In this document: positions 1-9,170 of the stretch, piece by piece
How positions within the stretch are numbered: the first letter of the stretch is position 1
Layout: the number at the start of each line of letters is the position of its first letter
Source: Candidatus Methanoperedens sp. BLZ2
GTDB lineage: Archaea; Halobacteriota; Methanosarcinia; Methanosarcinales; Methanoperedenaceae
Reading direction: 5' to 3'
Assembly: GCF_002487355.1 (NCBI RefSeq)
Contig: NZ_NTMG01000032.1
Coordinates: forward strand, 1 to 58,581
DNA length: 58,581 nucleotides
Notes under the pieces: model-generated
Told to the model about the DNA's origin: nothing
The model's database searches: none
Seen by the model: only the letters and a program-made list of their open reading frames with translations
Translations under genes and position numbers: made by a program

Positions 1-499
1 AGCAATCACATCACCGAAATTAAGCATCTCCGGTCTTGGAATATAGCAGAGAGCTGCGAACGGCAAGGTGCTGTGAATCCAACGGGGTCTAAGACCGCAG
101 CATGGTATCAAACGGTGAATATGGGAACTCGGGAGACCCAGGATGCTCTCCCAAAAGGAGTATGTGATATCAAGCCTATAAACGGTAAGATATTGCAAAT
201 AACATTCTGGGAGTCGGATCAGTTCGTAGTACCGTTGAAGCAGGGTAATTCCTGTGGAGGGAAGGGACTGACAGAAGTATGGGTGACTTCAGGGTCACAT
301 CTACCACACTTAGAGGTGGGAAATAGATGACAACAAAACTGATGTCTAAGAACTCTAAAAGCTACACAAAAACGCATAGAGGATGTGCTTCTGAAGAGCC
401 GGATGAGGGAAATCTTCAAGTCCGGTTCTGTGAGGGGGCTCATAGTATAACCCTGGGGCTATTACCTCAATAAAAGGTGGGCTATGGGCTCTACTCGAC
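1..499 (+). mobile_element. Group II intron, ORF-less 3' portion (5' end outside window)
   Basis: The stretch has the conserved RNA landmarks of a group II intron and no credible protein. A 34-nt domain V lies at 396-429: the GAGCC...GGTTC arms pair over 8 bp, with the AGC triad at its start and a GAAA loop. A domain VI stem follows (about 435-444 pairing with 482-491), and the sequence ends in CTAC-TCGAC near 499, as expected for an intron 3' end ending in AY. Upstream, segments such as GGGAACTCGGGAGACCC at 122-138 resemble domain I elements. No reverse transcriptase/maturase is encoded between them, so it would need a maturase in trans or is dead. The 5' boundary lies outside the window; the 3' boundary is inferred. 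Confidence 0.75.
396..429 (+). ncRNA. Group II intron domain V
   Basis: 34-nt catalytic hairpin: 8-bp lower stem with the AGC triad at 397-399, a short bulged upper stem and a GAAA tetraloop. Size and pairing match the canonical domain V, the most conserved part of group II introns. Confidence 0.85.
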
Positions 500-587
500 A
501 GATTACAACTCTGTGATCTCTGCGTCCTCCGTGATTGATTATCCTTACCGAATTTATTTTCAATTTTCAGGAAAAACAGTAGAAACC

Positions 588-605
588 GCAGAACAAAAGT
601 TCTGC
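588..605 (-). terminator. Terminator-like hairpin after secY
   Basis: Perfect 7-bp stem GCAGAAC / GTTCTGC with a 4-nt loop, just downstream of the secY stop on the minus strand. It is followed in that direction by a pyrimidine-rich stretch containing TTTTT. Probably the 3' end of the ribosomal operon transcript; a processing hairpin is an alternative. Confidence 0.5.
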
Positions 606-609
606 AGTT

Positions 610-2094
610 TTATTCCTTCCCGAAGAAGCTTCTCATCATCGGGTGCATTTCCATCATCTGCTGGCTTGCAATATCCTCATATAACCTGTACATGATACTT
701 ACTGTCAGCAACAGGCCTGTTCCGCCTGCGCCGCCAAGAGTACCAAGTAAACTTGCAATGAGTGTAAGAATCCCGATAAATGCCCCGCCGATAACTGTTA
801 CTTTGGGAACATACCGCTGCATTACTCGTTCAAGTGTCCCGCTGCTTCTGCGGTAGCCTGGGATCTGCATTCCTGACTTCTGGATCTTTGCTGCGACCTG
901 CTTTGCACCCATCCCTGTGGTCTCGACCCAGAAAAGAGCAAAGATTATACCACCAATGATAAGCATGGACGCATCAGTGAAAACATGCAGGAGTATCTTC
1001 CATAACGCAGGCTCTGCAAAGCCAAGACTCGTGAATCTGGGCCCAACAAGAGAAGGTATCCAGTCACTTGGCCCGTTTATGGGTGAAAGGAAATACATAA
1101 GACCACCCACAGGCGTTCCATCTCGTGCATAAATTCCCAGTGTCGTTATACCTTTGCTTGAAAGAATCAGGCCTATCATCTGGATATTTGCCTGGAGCGC
1201 CCTTACAAGAATCATAGGCAAAACGCTTGCATAGATGAGTTTTACAGGGAATCGCCCGCGCGCTCCTCTTACAGCAGCATGGGCAAGAGGTATCTCGATA
1301 CGCGTGCTTTCCACATAAACAACCATTAGATAGATACCGATTGTACTAAACAGTGCAAGTATTCCTGCATTGTAGAGGAATGGAACCGTATTATTAACGA
1401 TATAATTCAAATCAATCCCTGAGGTCGGACCTGCCATGTATATCCATTTGGGAATGATACCAATCGGGACTACTCCCGTTTCATCGGTATTCCAGTTAAA
1501 CAGACCCTGGACTATCTGTTGCGATACGCCGGCGATAATAAACAATCCAACACCTGAGCCTATGCCCCACTTGGAGACTATTTCATCCATGTAGAGAATT
1601 AATACACCGCCCATACAAACCTGAAGGAATAGCAGCAGTGTTATAAAGCTCACGTCAACGCCAAGCGTCGCTGCAAGCCCTGCATCTGCTTTCATAAATC
1701 CGCCAAGAATCTGCGGCAGGGCTTCAAGAGCGATCATTACAAAAACAAGAAGTTTCTGCAAACCCTGGAAGATGGCCTGTTGATGTGGATCTGTCAGATC
1801 CATTTTTATGACATTTGCTCCCACAAGCAATTGCAGCACTATTGAAGCTGTCACTATCGGACCTATTCCCAGGACCATCAGTGAACCTGAGGCTCCGGCG
1901 AAGAATGCCCTGTAAAGTTCGAACAGATCGATCGAGCTTTTATCCAGCCCGAATAGCGGGATATTGGCCAAAACGAAATACAGGACAAGAATTCCCAATG
2001 TCCATCCAAGTTTTTTCTTAAAATGCACATGGCCTTCCGGGCGTGTAACCGCAGGAAGACGGTTCAATAGGGGTGCAAGACTTTCAAATGCCAT
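610..2094 (-). CDS. secY: Preprotein translocase subunit SecY
   Basis: Central pore subunit of the Sec translocon in the cytoplasmic membrane; with SecE and Sec61-beta it exports or inserts proteins. At 494 residues it has the usual archaeal SecY/Sec61-alpha length and about ten hydrophobic segments. The amphipathic N-terminus is followed by TM1 near residues 33-50, and the plug segment after TM1 is present. It is the last gene of the S10/spc cluster, 21 bp after uL15. In many euryarchaea adk, a DUF106 gene, cmk and truB follow secY; here the gene is followed by a terminator-like hairpin and a group II intron, so conserved synteny stops here. Confidence 0.97.
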   Translation of the reverse strand: MAFESLAPLLNRLPAVTRPEGHVHFKKKLGWTLGILVLYFVLANIPLFGLDKSSIDLFELYRAFFAGASGSLMVLGIGPIVTASIVLQLLVGANVIKMDLTDPHQQAIFQGLQKLLVFVMIALEALPQILGGFMKADAGLAATLGVDVSFITLLLFLQVCMGGVLILYMDEIVSKWGIGSGVGLFIIAGVSQQIVQGLFNWNTDETGVVPIGIIPKWIYMAGPTSGIDLNYIVNNTVPFLYNAGILALFSTIGIYLMVVYVESTRIEIPLAHAAVRGARGRFPVKLIYASVLPMILVRALQANIQMIGLILSSKGITTLGIYARDGTPVGGLMYFLSPINGPSDWIPSLVGPRFTSLGFAEPALWKILLHVFTDASMLIIGGIIFALFWVETTGMGAKQVAAKIQKSGMQIPGYRRSSGTLERVMQRYVPKVTVIGGAFIGILTLIASLLGTLGGAGGTGLLLTVSIMYRLYEDIASQQMMEMHPMMRSFFGKE

Positions 2095-2115
2095 ATTTTT
2101 TTACTCTTGTTTTAT

Positions 2116-2559
2116 CTATTCTGGTTTTTCTAAAGGGGAAATTATCTGCCCTTTAGCTTCTTCAATCTTCTGCTTTGCGACAGACGAGAACTCGGAAGCG
2201 GTTACGAATAATGGTTTGGTTACTTTTCCACTTCCAAGAACTTTTTCAATACCGATGCTGCCAAGGTCAATGTGGAATGCATTTCCTTTCTGTTCTGCAA
2301 ATCCATCTATTACCAGTTGCTCAATTGCTTCATCGATCTCTCCTATATTCACGATTATCAAATCTGATGTCACGGACTGCGGGCGTTTGAAACCGTGCTT
2401 ACCAAAACTCAAGCCGCGCTGCATTGAGCGGACAAAATGATGCTTGCATGTTCCGGCATTCCCGCGTCCACCGCTGCTTCCTCCGCCTCTTCTATTCTTA
2501 TGCGTGCCTCCGCCGCATGTCCTTGATCCCCTGAATTTCTTGGTTTTTTGTTTGCTCAT
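2116..2559 (-). CDS. rpl15p: 50S ribosomal protein uL15
   Basis: Large-subunit protein of 147 residues. It has the characteristic Gly/Arg/Lys-rich N-terminus ([20 protein letters not shown]), which threads into 23S rRNA, and a folded C-terminal half. It starts 5 bp after the uL30 stop and is co-transcribed with uL30 and secY. Confidence 0.96.
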   Translation of the reverse strand: MSKQKTKKFRGSRTCGGGTHKNRRGGGSSGGRGNAGTCKHHFVRSMQRGLSFGKHGFKRPQSVTSDLIIVNIGEIDEAIEQLVIDGFAEQKGNAFHIDLGSIGIEKVLGSGKVTKPLFVTASEFSSVAKQKIEEAKGQIISPLEKPE

Positions 2560-2564
2560 GATAA

Positions 2565-3026
2565 TTACCTCATCTTGGTTAACAGGGCATTGATCTGGGT
2601 TCCGTGGAATCCGAGATCTCCTCCTTCCTGGAAAGTTCTCTTGGTACCCTTCAAGCCTTTTCTTGCCGGATGCATCCTGAAAACAGGTTTCATTTTAGGA
2701 ATGTCAGAGATTGATGTGCTTCCTTCGCATATGGCTTTAGCCAGTTCTTTGAAGGATTTGAATTTTGTGTTCTCGCTCAGGTATTTCTCAGTAAGATCAT
2801 TTCCGCCTTCGAGCTTGCCTCTATTCTCAAGCATTTCTGCAAGTGTTTCCGGGGTTATGACGCCCCATGCAACGTAATCCTTTGCTTTATGGATCATTCC
2901 ATGGTAGGTGGGCGTTTCAGGGACTACCACACAGTGATTTACCCTGTCAAGGTGTAACATTCTTAATGTATCCCTGATATCCTGCCTGGTTTTTACTTCT
3001 CCGCGAAGTTTTACTATAGCGTACAT
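2565..3026 (-). CDS. rpl30p: 50S ribosomal protein uL30
   Basis: 153-residue archaeal/eukaryotic-type uL30, much longer than the ~60-residue bacterial protein. The N-terminus [20 protein letters not shown] contains the uL30 core fold, and the C-terminal extension is typical of archaea. The ATG at 3026 follows a GGTG-type ribosome binding site. It sits 3 bp after uS5. Confidence 0.96.
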   Translation of the reverse strand: MYAIVKLRGEVKTRQDIRDTLRMLHLDRVNHCVVVPETPTYHGMIHKAKDYVAWGVITPETLAEMLENRGKLEGGNDLTEKYLSENTKFKSFKELAKAICEGSTSISDIPKMKPVFRMHPARKGLKGTKRTFQEGGDLGFHGTQINALLTKMR

Positions 3027-3029
3027 TTT

Positions 3030-3650
3030 TCACACCTTCATAGTTGTTGTTTTTATAAGTGCATCAAAAGTCGCTTTTGCGAAATTAAGGGTTGTTCGCG
3101 TTTCACCGCTAACGTTTGTCCATACGTCTTTTATTCCTGCAATTTCAAGCACTTTTTTAGCAGTCCCGCCTGAAGCAATCCCGAGTCCGCGGGGAGCAGG
3201 TAAAAGCCTGACTTCCACACTTCCGGTTTTACCCTTTACTTCAAAAGGTACTGTATGACCCTGTCCGCAGCCGCATTCCCATGAGCCGCAGCCGCGTTTA
3301 ATACCGATCACATTCATCTTGGCAGTGTCTATCGCTTTTCGGATAGCTATTCCAACCTGGACATCTTTTCCCTCTCCAATACCTATGAAACCATCACCAT
3401 TACCAACGATGACTGTTGCCCTGAATTTTACTCTTCTTCCTGAGTCTGTCATTCTTTGGACCATATTGATATCAAGAACTTCATCTCTGATCTCGGGCAG
3501 CAATGCATCCACAATCTGGGACTCTCTTATCGGCAATCCCGATGCAAGGGCTTCACTCATTGTTGTAACCTGTCCCTCCTTGACCAGTTTACCCAGTCTT
3601 GTCTGAGGGAACCATTCCTCTTTCTGTTGTTCAAATCCTTTGTCTCTCAT
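3030..3650 (-). CDS. rps5p: 30S ribosomal protein uS5
   Basis: 206-residue decoding-centre protein. It has a double-stranded RNA-binding-like N-terminal domain and the S5 signature around [17 protein letters not shown] chose ATG 3650 rather than the in-frame GTG at 3659, because that GTG is part of the AGGTGA Shine-Dalgarno sequence 5-8 nt upstream of the ATG. Flanked by uL18 and uL30. Confidence 0.96.
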   Translation of the reverse strand: MRDKGFEQQKEEWFPQTRLGKLVKEGQVTTMSEALASGLPIRESQIVDALLPEIRDEVLDINMVQRMTDSGRRVKFRATVIVGNGDGFIGIGEGKDVQVGIAIRKAIDTAKMNVIGIKRGCGSWECGCGQGHTVPFEVKGKTGSVEVRLLPAPRGLGIASGGTAKKVLEIAGIKDVWTNVSGETRTTLNFAKATFDALIKTTTMKV

Positions 3651-3655
3651 TTTAT

Positions 3656-4174
3656 TCACCTGAATTCGCCCTCGATCTTTTGTTTAACGGTCTGGAATTG
3701 TTCTGCAATATTGGTTTTCCTGTATTTGTCAATATGCTTGCCCATGATCCTGTCTTCCGATGGGAATATTGCGGGGTCATGGGGTATGTCAAGACCTGCA
3801 TCTACAGCACCTTTTAATGCTGCAAACAGCAGTCCACCCTTGGTAGTATGGTACAATCCCAGGTCAGTTATTGCCTCTGTCTGCCCTTTTTTCTTTGCCC
3901 TGTATCCGAGCAATAATCCTGCCAGATACGCTGAGGTGATATTTCCGGTCGGGGCAGTATAGCCGTATTTTTTTAAATCCTGTGTGTTGGCCGAGACTAG
4001 TGTTGAATCTCCTGCTGATTGAGGTACTATTATCTGTATCTGCGTGTTTTTCAGGCTTTTTCTGATCACAAGCCTGGGTTTTTTTGATATCAACAATTGC
4101 TTTCTTGTGCGATAATCCGTTTTGCCCATCCGGACTCTTCTGAATTTTACTTTGTATCGTGATCCTGTTGCCAT
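3656..4174 (-). CDS. rpl18p: 50S ribosomal protein uL18
   Basis: 172-residue 5S rRNA-binding protein of the archaeal/eukaryotic L5e type, N-terminus [23 protein letters not shown] 4174 is preferred to TTG 4180, because GGGAGG lies 8 nt before the ATG. It follows eL19 almost without spacing. Confidence 0.96.
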   Translation of the reverse strand: MATGSRYKVKFRRVRMGKTDYRTRKQLLISKKPRLVIRKSLKNTQIQIIVPQSAGDSTLVSANTQDLKKYGYTAPTGNITSAYLAGLLLGYRAKKKGQTEAITDLGLYHTTKGGLLFAALKGAVDAGLDIPHDPAIFPSEDRIMGKHIDKYRKTNIAEQFQTVKQKIEGEFR

Positions 4175-4176
4175 AT

Positions 4177-4629
4177 TCAAGCCTCCCTGGCTTTAAGCTG
4201 TTCTACATGGGCAATAAGATGTGCCCTGCTTCTGTATTCTCCGCCTTTGGCTTTGCGGTATAATTTCCTGTATGTTGAGACTTCGATGGTCTTGTTCTCT
4301 TTCATTTCCTTAAGCTGGCTGCGCAATGCACGGATCTTTTTCATCCATTGTTCTTTCTTAGGGTTCCTTGCGCCTTTTGCTCCGGACCTTGAACCATGGC
4401 CTTTCCTGTGTCCGTATGCACGTGTCTCATCAACTTTTCTGGCTCTTCCGCGGCTTACTCCCCGGATATTTCTTTTTCCGATCTTCTCTTCGCTGATCAA
4501 TTTACGGATATCTTCCCGCGTAAGAGCTGTTGCTATATCCTTGAATGCTTCGGGATCCATCCATACGCGGTTGACCCCGATATCCATAACTTCTGCCGCA
4601 AGTCTTCTCTGATTTGCAAGATCTGTCAT
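4177..4629 (-). CDS. rpl19e: 50S ribosomal protein eL19
   Basis: 150-residue protein found only in archaea and eukaryotes. N-terminal globular part, then the very basic helix-rich region (RAYGHRKGHGSRSGAKGARN). Its place between eL32 and uL18 is the standard archaeal order. Confidence 0.96.
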   Translation of the reverse strand: MTDLANQRRLAAEVMDIGVNRVWMDPEAFKDIATALTREDIRKLISEEKIGKRNIRGVSRGRARKVDETRAYGHRKGHGSRSGAKGARNPKKEQWMKKIRALRSQLKEMKENKTIEVSTYRKLYRKAKGGEYRSRAHLIAHVEQLKAREA

Positions 4630-4630
4630 T

Positions 4631-5281
4631 TTAATCTACCTTCTGTGTGGGATTTAGAATCTTCAATCCCAATTCTGCAGCTTTCATTTCGATAATGCTG
4701 CGCTTTCTTGCTCCAACTGTTCTGCCTATTCTTCCAGCCTGCCTGTCGGTCTTAAGAGATTCAACATCTTTAATATTATTTACAATGATCTCTTCAAATC
4801 CTGATGGATGGAGCCCGCGAACAGCCGCCGGACTTCCATATCCTGCTTCTACAAGAGGACATTTTCCATGCTTTGCATACCGTGTCTTATTATGTATGCC
4901 GTCAGGTTTCCTCCAGTAATCTGCAAGCTTCTTCTTTTTATGGGAATCTGTCTGCTTGAATGTGGGTTTCTTGCTTTTCTGTTTTTTTCTTATATTAAGA
5001 AGTCTTTTTGTTTCTGTATCGAGTGTGATAGTAACAGGTGATGCCTCGATTTTTTCAGCAGTCTCCTCTTCTGTCTTTTCTTCTTCGATCACTATCTGGT
5101 CTGCAGCAGCTTTGATCTTCTGGCCAAGTTTTTCGCCGATTCCTTTTATGCCTGCAATCTCTTCTTCGCTTGCATTTTTTATAGATTCTATTGTCTCGAA
5201 TCCTGTATCATAAAGAATTTTCGCTTTAGCCTTGCCAACACCATCGATAGTTGTAAGTTGTTCGATCGCTTCATTTTCCAT
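4631..5281 (-). CDS. rpl32e: 50S ribosomal protein eL32 with N-terminal helix-hairpin-helix extension
   Basis: 216 residues. The C-terminal ~125 residues are the eL32 core (FKQTDSHKKKKLADYWRKP, then KTRYAKHGKCPLVEAGYGSP). The first ~60 residues form two helix-hairpin-helix motifs (TIDGVGKAKAKILYDTGF and GIKGIGEKLGQKI), followed by an acidic linker. Similar extensions occur in haloarchaeal eL32. ATG 5281 is chosen; a longer frame upstream would run into the end of uL6. Confidence 0.95.
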   Translation of the reverse strand: MENEAIEQLTTIDGVGKAKAKILYDTGFETIESIKNASEEEIAGIKGIGEKLGQKIKAAADQIVIEEEKTEEETAEKIEASPVTITLDTETKRLLNIRKKQKSKKPTFKQTDSHKKKKLADYWRKPDGIHNKTRYAKHGKCPLVEAGYGSPAAVRGLHPSGFEEIIVNNIKDVESLKTDRQAGRIGRTVGARKRSIIEMKAAELGLKILNPTQKVD

Positions 5282-5294
5282 ATTTTCACCTTCC

Positions 5295-5816
5295 TTACTG
5301 TTCCACCAGGTAAATTCCGTCCTGGAACACCCTTGGGTCAAATCTTTTGATCTTTGTAGCCTGGCGGATATTGGCTGCTGTCTGCCCTACATCTTCCTTA
5401 TTGATACCATTCAGTATGACCTGGTCACCTTTTATTGTGACTTTGGTATTACCCAGGATATTGGCTTTTCTTGCCTTCTTTTCGCCCAGGAAATTAGCAA
5501 TTATTACTTTGTTCCCTTCGGTCTTTATCTGGATAGGGAAATGTGAATAAACGACTTTCATCTTATATTCGTATCCCTTAGTCACGCCCGCGATCATATT
5601 TTTTAAGTGGGACTCATACGTACCAAGGATAGCGAGCTGTTCTCTTCGTGGAATGTTTGTCTCCACAGTAAGTTCGGAATCAGCCTTCTTTATGGCAACT
5701 CCCGGATACCAGAGTTTTTTCTGGAGCTGACCCTGCGGGCCTGATATCGATACGTTCGTGGTGTCGATGTTAATATTGACGCCTTCAGGGATCTCTATAG
5801 TTCTTTTTGTTTCCAT
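5295..5816 (-). CDS. rpl6p: 50S ribosomal protein uL6
   Basis: 173-residue two-domain uL6. N-terminus METKRTIEIPEGVNINIDTT and the conserved SHLKNMIAGVTKGYEYKM segment. GGTGATAGT precedes the ATG. It lies between uS8 and eL32 in the spc order. Confidence 0.96.
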   Translation of the reverse strand: METKRTIEIPEGVNINIDTTNVSISGPQGQLQKKLWYPGVAIKKADSELTVETNIPRREQLAILGTYESHLKNMIAGVTKGYEYKMKVVYSHFPIQIKTEGNKVIIANFLGEKKARKANILGNTKVTIKGDQVILNGINKEDVGQTAANIRQATKIKRFDPRVFQDGIYLVEQ

Positions 5817-5824
5817 ACTATCAC

Positions 5825-6214
5825 CTAATAAACAAAAGCAAGTAATTCTCCGCCAATACCATTATCCCTGGCTTCACTGTGGGTCATGACACCCTCAGGA
5901 GTTGTCAGGATAATAGAACCGAAGCCCTTTGCTGGCAAATACCGCTTTTCCCATTTCTCAAAATCGGTATTCTTCACGGCATGACGCGGTCTGATTACTC
6001 CGCATTTGTTGATTTTTCCTTTAAGCTGTACCTTGAAATTGCCCGATTTCCCATCATCGATGAATTCGAAATCGCCAATATAAGCTTTATCCTTCATGAC
6101 TTTAAGCACGTTTCCTATTAGTTTTGAAGCGGGCTTGATAGTGCAATCTGGTTTGCCTATGGTTTCTGCATTTTTTATTGTTGATAATGCATCTGCAAGT
6201 GGATCTAATAACAT
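5825..6214 (-). CDS. rps8p: 30S ribosomal protein uS8
   Basis: 129-residue archaeal uS8, N-terminus [17 protein letters not shown] and conserved C-terminus with [20 protein letters not shown] 6214 is used; the upstream in-frame GTG at 6223 is inside the GGTGATT ribosome binding site. Confidence 0.96.
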   Translation of the reverse strand: MLLDPLADALSTIKNAETIGKPDCTIKPASKLIGNVLKVMKDKAYIGDFEFIDDGKSGNFKVQLKGKINKCGVIRPRHAVKNTDFEKWEKRYLPAKGFGSIILTTPEGVMTHSEARDNGIGGELLAFVY

Positions 6215-6223
6215 TGTAATCAC

Positions 6224-6376
6224 CTATGTATATTTCTCAAAGCCCATCTGGTATGCTGTGTCCCTGAAGCACTGTCTGCAGAGGTATAATCCATATTTCC
6301 GGACTAGCCCCTGTTTCCTGCCGCAGCGTTTGCAGGCATTGGCACCGGCTCCAAATTTTTTATTACTTCGTTCCAT
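6224..6376 (-). CDS. rps14p: 30S ribosomal protein uS14, zinc-binding type
   Basis: A 50-residue gene between uS8 and uL5, read directly from the minus strand. It starts [20 protein letters not shown] and ends GFEKYT. Two CxxC pairs (CKRC and CRQC) form the zinc knuckle expected of archaeal uS14. It binds 16S rRNA in the 30S head. It begins at the base after which uL5 ends, so the two are translationally coupled. Confidence 0.95.
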   Translation of the reverse strand: MERSNKKFGAGANACKRCGRKQGLVRKYGLYLCRQCFRDTAYQMGFEKYT

Positions 6377-6883
6377 TTAAATTACCTCCACACCGTATTT
6401 CTCTTTAACAAAAGAAATTACGTCGTCTTTTTTCAATCTATGATCATGGGATACTTTGTGTTTCTCAATTTTTCTTGACTTTATCCTGTATCCCGCTCTT
6501 TTTAGAGCCACATTGATATCCATTCCGTATATCCCGATTGAGGGATCGTATTTCATTCCTGGAAAATCAGTATGTTCCTCAACCCCGAATGAAAAATTCC
6601 CATTTTCATCGAATTGTGTTGCACTTATCTTATTTTCAATGATCTTCAATGCGGTTTTAAGGAATTCCTGGGCATGGAGTCCCCTTAAGGTCACCTTGCA
6701 TCCGATCGGTTCATGTTTCTTGATTGAAAAATTCGGCAGCGTTTTCTTTGCCATGGATCTGACGGGTTTTTGCTTGACTATGGTACCGAGTAATTTTTCT
6801 GCATTGGTCAATCGCTCGCCTGATTCTCCTGTACAGATATGTACAGTCACTTTATCAATTGAAGGTGTTCTCATCGTATTCAT
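6377..6883 (-). CDS. rpl5p: 50S ribosomal protein uL5
   Basis: 168-residue 5S rRNA-binding protein with the segments [20 protein letters not shown] and [23 protein letters not shown] precedes the ATG at 6883; an alternative ATG three codons later (6874) cannot be excluded. It abuts eS4. Confidence 0.96.
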   Translation of the reverse strand: MNTMRTPSIDKVTVHICTGESGERLTNAEKLLGTIVKQKPVRSMAKKTLPNFSIKKHEPIGCKVTLRGLHAQEFLKTALKIIENKISATQFDENGNFSFGVEEHTDFPGMKYDPSIGIYGMDINVALKRAGYRIKSRKIEKHKVSHDHRLKKDDVISFVKEKYGVEVI

Positions 6884-7573
6884 TTATACCACCTTGATCT
6901 GTGGTGTGGTTTCACCTATTACATATACATAATCTTCAATTGTCTCAAATTCAGTTTCATTGGATATTGCTACCATGTTCGTTCCTGAGCCTCTGACTTT
7001 TCGGATCTGTTTAATCTTCCCGATTTCACCCGAATGTTCGCCACCCACGATCATTGCAAGATTTCCGGTTTTGTAACCTATGTGTTTCATGATCTTGCGG
7101 TCAGTATCAAGAATTACTGTATCAAAAGTCTTGTAATCATTGGATGCAAGGACATTAGTACCGTCATGCAGGTTAAGCTGTACAGCCCCTTTTCTAACAA
7201 TTGTTTTATTGTTTATCCTGCATAGTTTTCCAGCATTTGCATCTTCTTTGAACAGTTTGAACCTGTTCTTTGAATCAAAAAGAACACGATAGTATTCATT
7301 AGTAGCTGGTAATGATATTATATCGAAAAGACCAATCATGTATTTATAGTCTGTTCTTATCACACCGTCTATGCAAATGTTCTTTTCATTAATTATCCTT
7401 TTAGCTTCCCTGGCATTGTTTGCGATCTTAAGGATGTCACGTACGACCACAAGTAGCGGAATACCGGTTTCCGTTGAATGGGCTCCAGGATTAGCTCCAA
7501 CTACCCAGTGATATGTTTTTCTGGTAATAGGCCATGATATGGGCGCGGCTACTCTTTTCTGATGTGTTGCCAT
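6884..7573 (-). CDS. rps4e: 30S ribosomal protein eS4
   Basis: 229-residue archaeal/eukaryotic small-subunit protein. Basic N-terminus (MATHQKRVAAPISWPITRKT), an S4-like RNA-binding segment near residues 40-90 (AREAKRIINEKNICIDGVIR) and a KOW-like C-terminal part (GEHSGEIGKIKQIRKVRGSG). The ATG follows GGGTGATTAA. Confidence 0.96.
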   Translation of the reverse strand: MATHQKRVAAPISWPITRKTYHWVVGANPGAHSTETGIPLLVVVRDILKIANNAREAKRIINEKNICIDGVIRTDYKYMIGLFDIISLPATNEYYRVLFDSKNRFKLFKEDANAGKLCRINNKTIVRKGAVQLNLHDGTNVLASNDYKTFDTVILDTDRKIMKHIGYKTGNLAMIVGGEHSGEIGKIKQIRKVRGSGTNMVAISNETEFETIEDYVYVIGETTPQIKVV

Positions 7574-7915
7574 TTAATCACCCAGGCGTTTTTCATCTTT
7601 TGTTTCTAATTTCGTTATCATTACATTCGAAGGTTGTACAGGTCTTGGCACTTCTGTGCCGTCGGATTTTGTAACACTTACACCATCAACGGTAATTGTC
7701 ATACTTGTAAGATTTACTTTTGCTACCTTTCCTTCTGTACCTTTATGGTCTCCGCGCATTACTTTCACAGTATCTCCTGCATGGATAGGAATGCTTTTGA
7801 TTTCATGTTTTTCCCGAAGTTCAGGACTTAACATCGCACCCATGAATTTATGCCTGATATGGAGAGGCGCCTGATACCTGGATTTTCTTTGTTTTCTTGG
7901 TTGTGTTGATACCAT
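7574..7915 (-). CDS. rpl24p: 50S ribosomal protein uL24
   Basis: 113-residue assembly-initiating protein with a clear KOW motif ([18 protein letters not shown]). ATG 7915 is chosen over GTG 7924, which is part of the AGGTGAG ribosome binding site. It lies between uL14 and eS4. Confidence 0.96.
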   Translation of the reverse strand: MVSTQPRKQRKSRYQAPLHIRHKFMGAMLSPELREKHEIKSIPIHAGDTVKVMRGDHKGTEGKVAKVNLTSMTITVDGVSVTKSDGTEVPRPVQPSNVMITKLETKDEKRLGD

Positions 7916-7924
7916 TTTTCTCAC

Positions 7925-8323
7925 CTAAACTATTATCGAAGCTGCGGATGAAATTTTAGAATAGCGTTCCGCTGCTTCCCTGGCTACAGGTCCTTTTATT
8001 TCCGTACCCTTGGGCACGCCTTCATCATCTACGATCACTACTGCATTATCTTCAAAAGAAACCCTCATTCCATCGGGGCGCCTGAATTCTTTTTTCTGGC
8101 GTATTATAACAGCTTTGAACATCTGTTTCCTTGTTTCCGGGGTTCCTTTTTTGACACTTACTATAAGAGTATCTCCTACACCACCGCGAGGCATTCTGTT
8201 CCTGACACCGCGATATTTCAATACAGATATGACTTCTACAATTCGCGCACCTGTATTATCAGCAACTTCCATTCGTGCTGCTGTATTTATTGAGCGGGGT
8301 ATTTTTGCCTTCATCCCTCTCAT
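7925..8323 (-). CDS. rpl14p: 50S ribosomal protein uL14
   Basis: 132-residue five-stranded barrel protein. It carries the signature around [19 protein letters not shown] and the basic loop [20 protein letters not shown]. It overlaps the uS17 stop by 4 bp (ATGA-type), supporting coupled translation. Confidence 0.96.
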   Translation of the reverse strand: MRGMKAKIPRSINTAARMEVADNTGARIVEVISVLKYRGVRNRMPRGGVGDTLIVSVKKGTPETRKQMFKAVIIRQKKEFRRPDGMRVSFEDNAVVIVDDEGVPKGTEIKGPVAREAAERYSKISSAASIIV

Positions 8324-8643
8324 TTTAGCACCTCTATTATTACATAGGATTTTGTCTTACTCAAAGGGCGGCATTCAGCAATCGTTACTTTTGCACCTTC
8401 TTCTGCATTCATGCAGGGAGGATTATGAGCATGTACTTTGGTTTTTCTTTTCTCGTATCGCTCATATTTTGTGTTCTTTTTCACATATGTTCTCTGTACG
8501 ACCACTGTTTTATCCATTTTGTCGCTTACAACTACTCCACTTAAAACCTGCCCTCTGACCGGCAGGGTTCCATGAAATGGACAATTCGGGTCTATGCATT
8601 CTTTTGTTGGCGGTTGAACATCCAACCCAATATCGCGTGTCAT
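8320..8643 (-). CDS. rps17p: 30S ribosomal protein uS17
   Basis: 107-residue OB-fold protein of the archaeal type: N-terminus [15 protein letters not shown], a [10 protein letters not shown] segment and the core [23 protein letters not shown] 8643 is preferred to a longer frame that would run into Rnp1. It follows Rnp1 by 13 bp. Confidence 0.96.
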   Translation of the reverse strand: MTRDIGLDVQPPTKECIDPNCPFHGTLPVRGQVLSGVVVSDKMDKTVVVQRTYVKKNTKYERYEKRKTKVHAHNPPCMNAEEGAKVTIAECRPLSKTKSYVIIEVLK

Positions 8644-8656
8644 TATTATACCTCTT

Positions 8657-8968
8657 TTATTTCCTGAATTTCTTCTTGAATTTTGTCTGGATTCTGTTTT
8701 CGGGTTGCGAGAGCAATAATCTTCCGTCAACTTTTAGTGTCAAAGGCAAGTAACGTTTGCCGTCAACCGACGGAATTGTGAATCTAAAAGATGAACAGGA
8801 TTTTGGAATGTTTTTTTCCTGGACATCAGTTTCTATGGTCAGTAAATTCTTTGTTTCATTAACTATTTTTCCCTCAATTCCGATGAGGGACATGTTCGTG
8901 CTGTCCACTACCTGTGTATCAAGACCTATGAGTTCATGGTGTATGATATTGTGTGGTGTCAGCTTCAT
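8657..8968 (-). CDS. rnp1: Ribonuclease P protein component 1 (Rpp29/Pop4 family)
   Basis: 103-residue archaeal Rpp29 homologue that assists RNase P RNA in 5' maturation of tRNA. The Sm-like barrel is visible in [30 protein letters not shown] and [12 protein letters not shown]. Its start overlaps the uL29 stop (TAATG). Many archaeal operons carry an aIF1 (SUI1) gene between uL29 and rnp1; there is no room for it here. Confidence 0.93.
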   Translation of the reverse strand: MKLTPHNIIHHELIGLDTQVVDSTNMSLIGIEGKIVNETKNLLTIETDVQEKNIPKSCSSFRFTIPSVDGKRYLPLTLKVDGRLLLSQPENRIQTKFKKKFRK

Positions 8969-9168
8969 TATTTATTTTTCTCCGTCTGGATAGTTCTGAT
9001 CCTTGCTATCGTTCTTTTTATTTCTTTCATTTTTCCCGGACTTTCAGGTGCGCCGCCTGCTGAAGCAATAGCGCGTTCCCTGATCAACTCCATTAATATT
9101 TTATCCAGTTCCTCTTGCCTCTCATCATTGTTCATTTTCCGTATTTCATCACTTCTCAATATTGCCAT
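8968..9168 (-). CDS. rpl29p: 50S ribosomal protein uL29
   Basis: 66-residue two-helix protein at the polypeptide exit tunnel. N-terminus [20 protein letters not shown] and C-terminal helix [15 protein letters not shown]. It starts 2 bp after uS3 and overlaps the rnp1 start. Confidence 0.95.
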   Translation of the reverse strand: MAILRSDEIRKMNNDERQEELDKILMELIRERAIASAGGAPESPGKMKEIKRTIARIRTIQTEKNK

Positions 9169-9170
9169 GA

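Noticed and set aside
73-330. 85-codon frame inside the group II intron region
   Set aside because: The sequence reads as intron RNA structure; the frame has no ribosome binding site and no protein-like composition.
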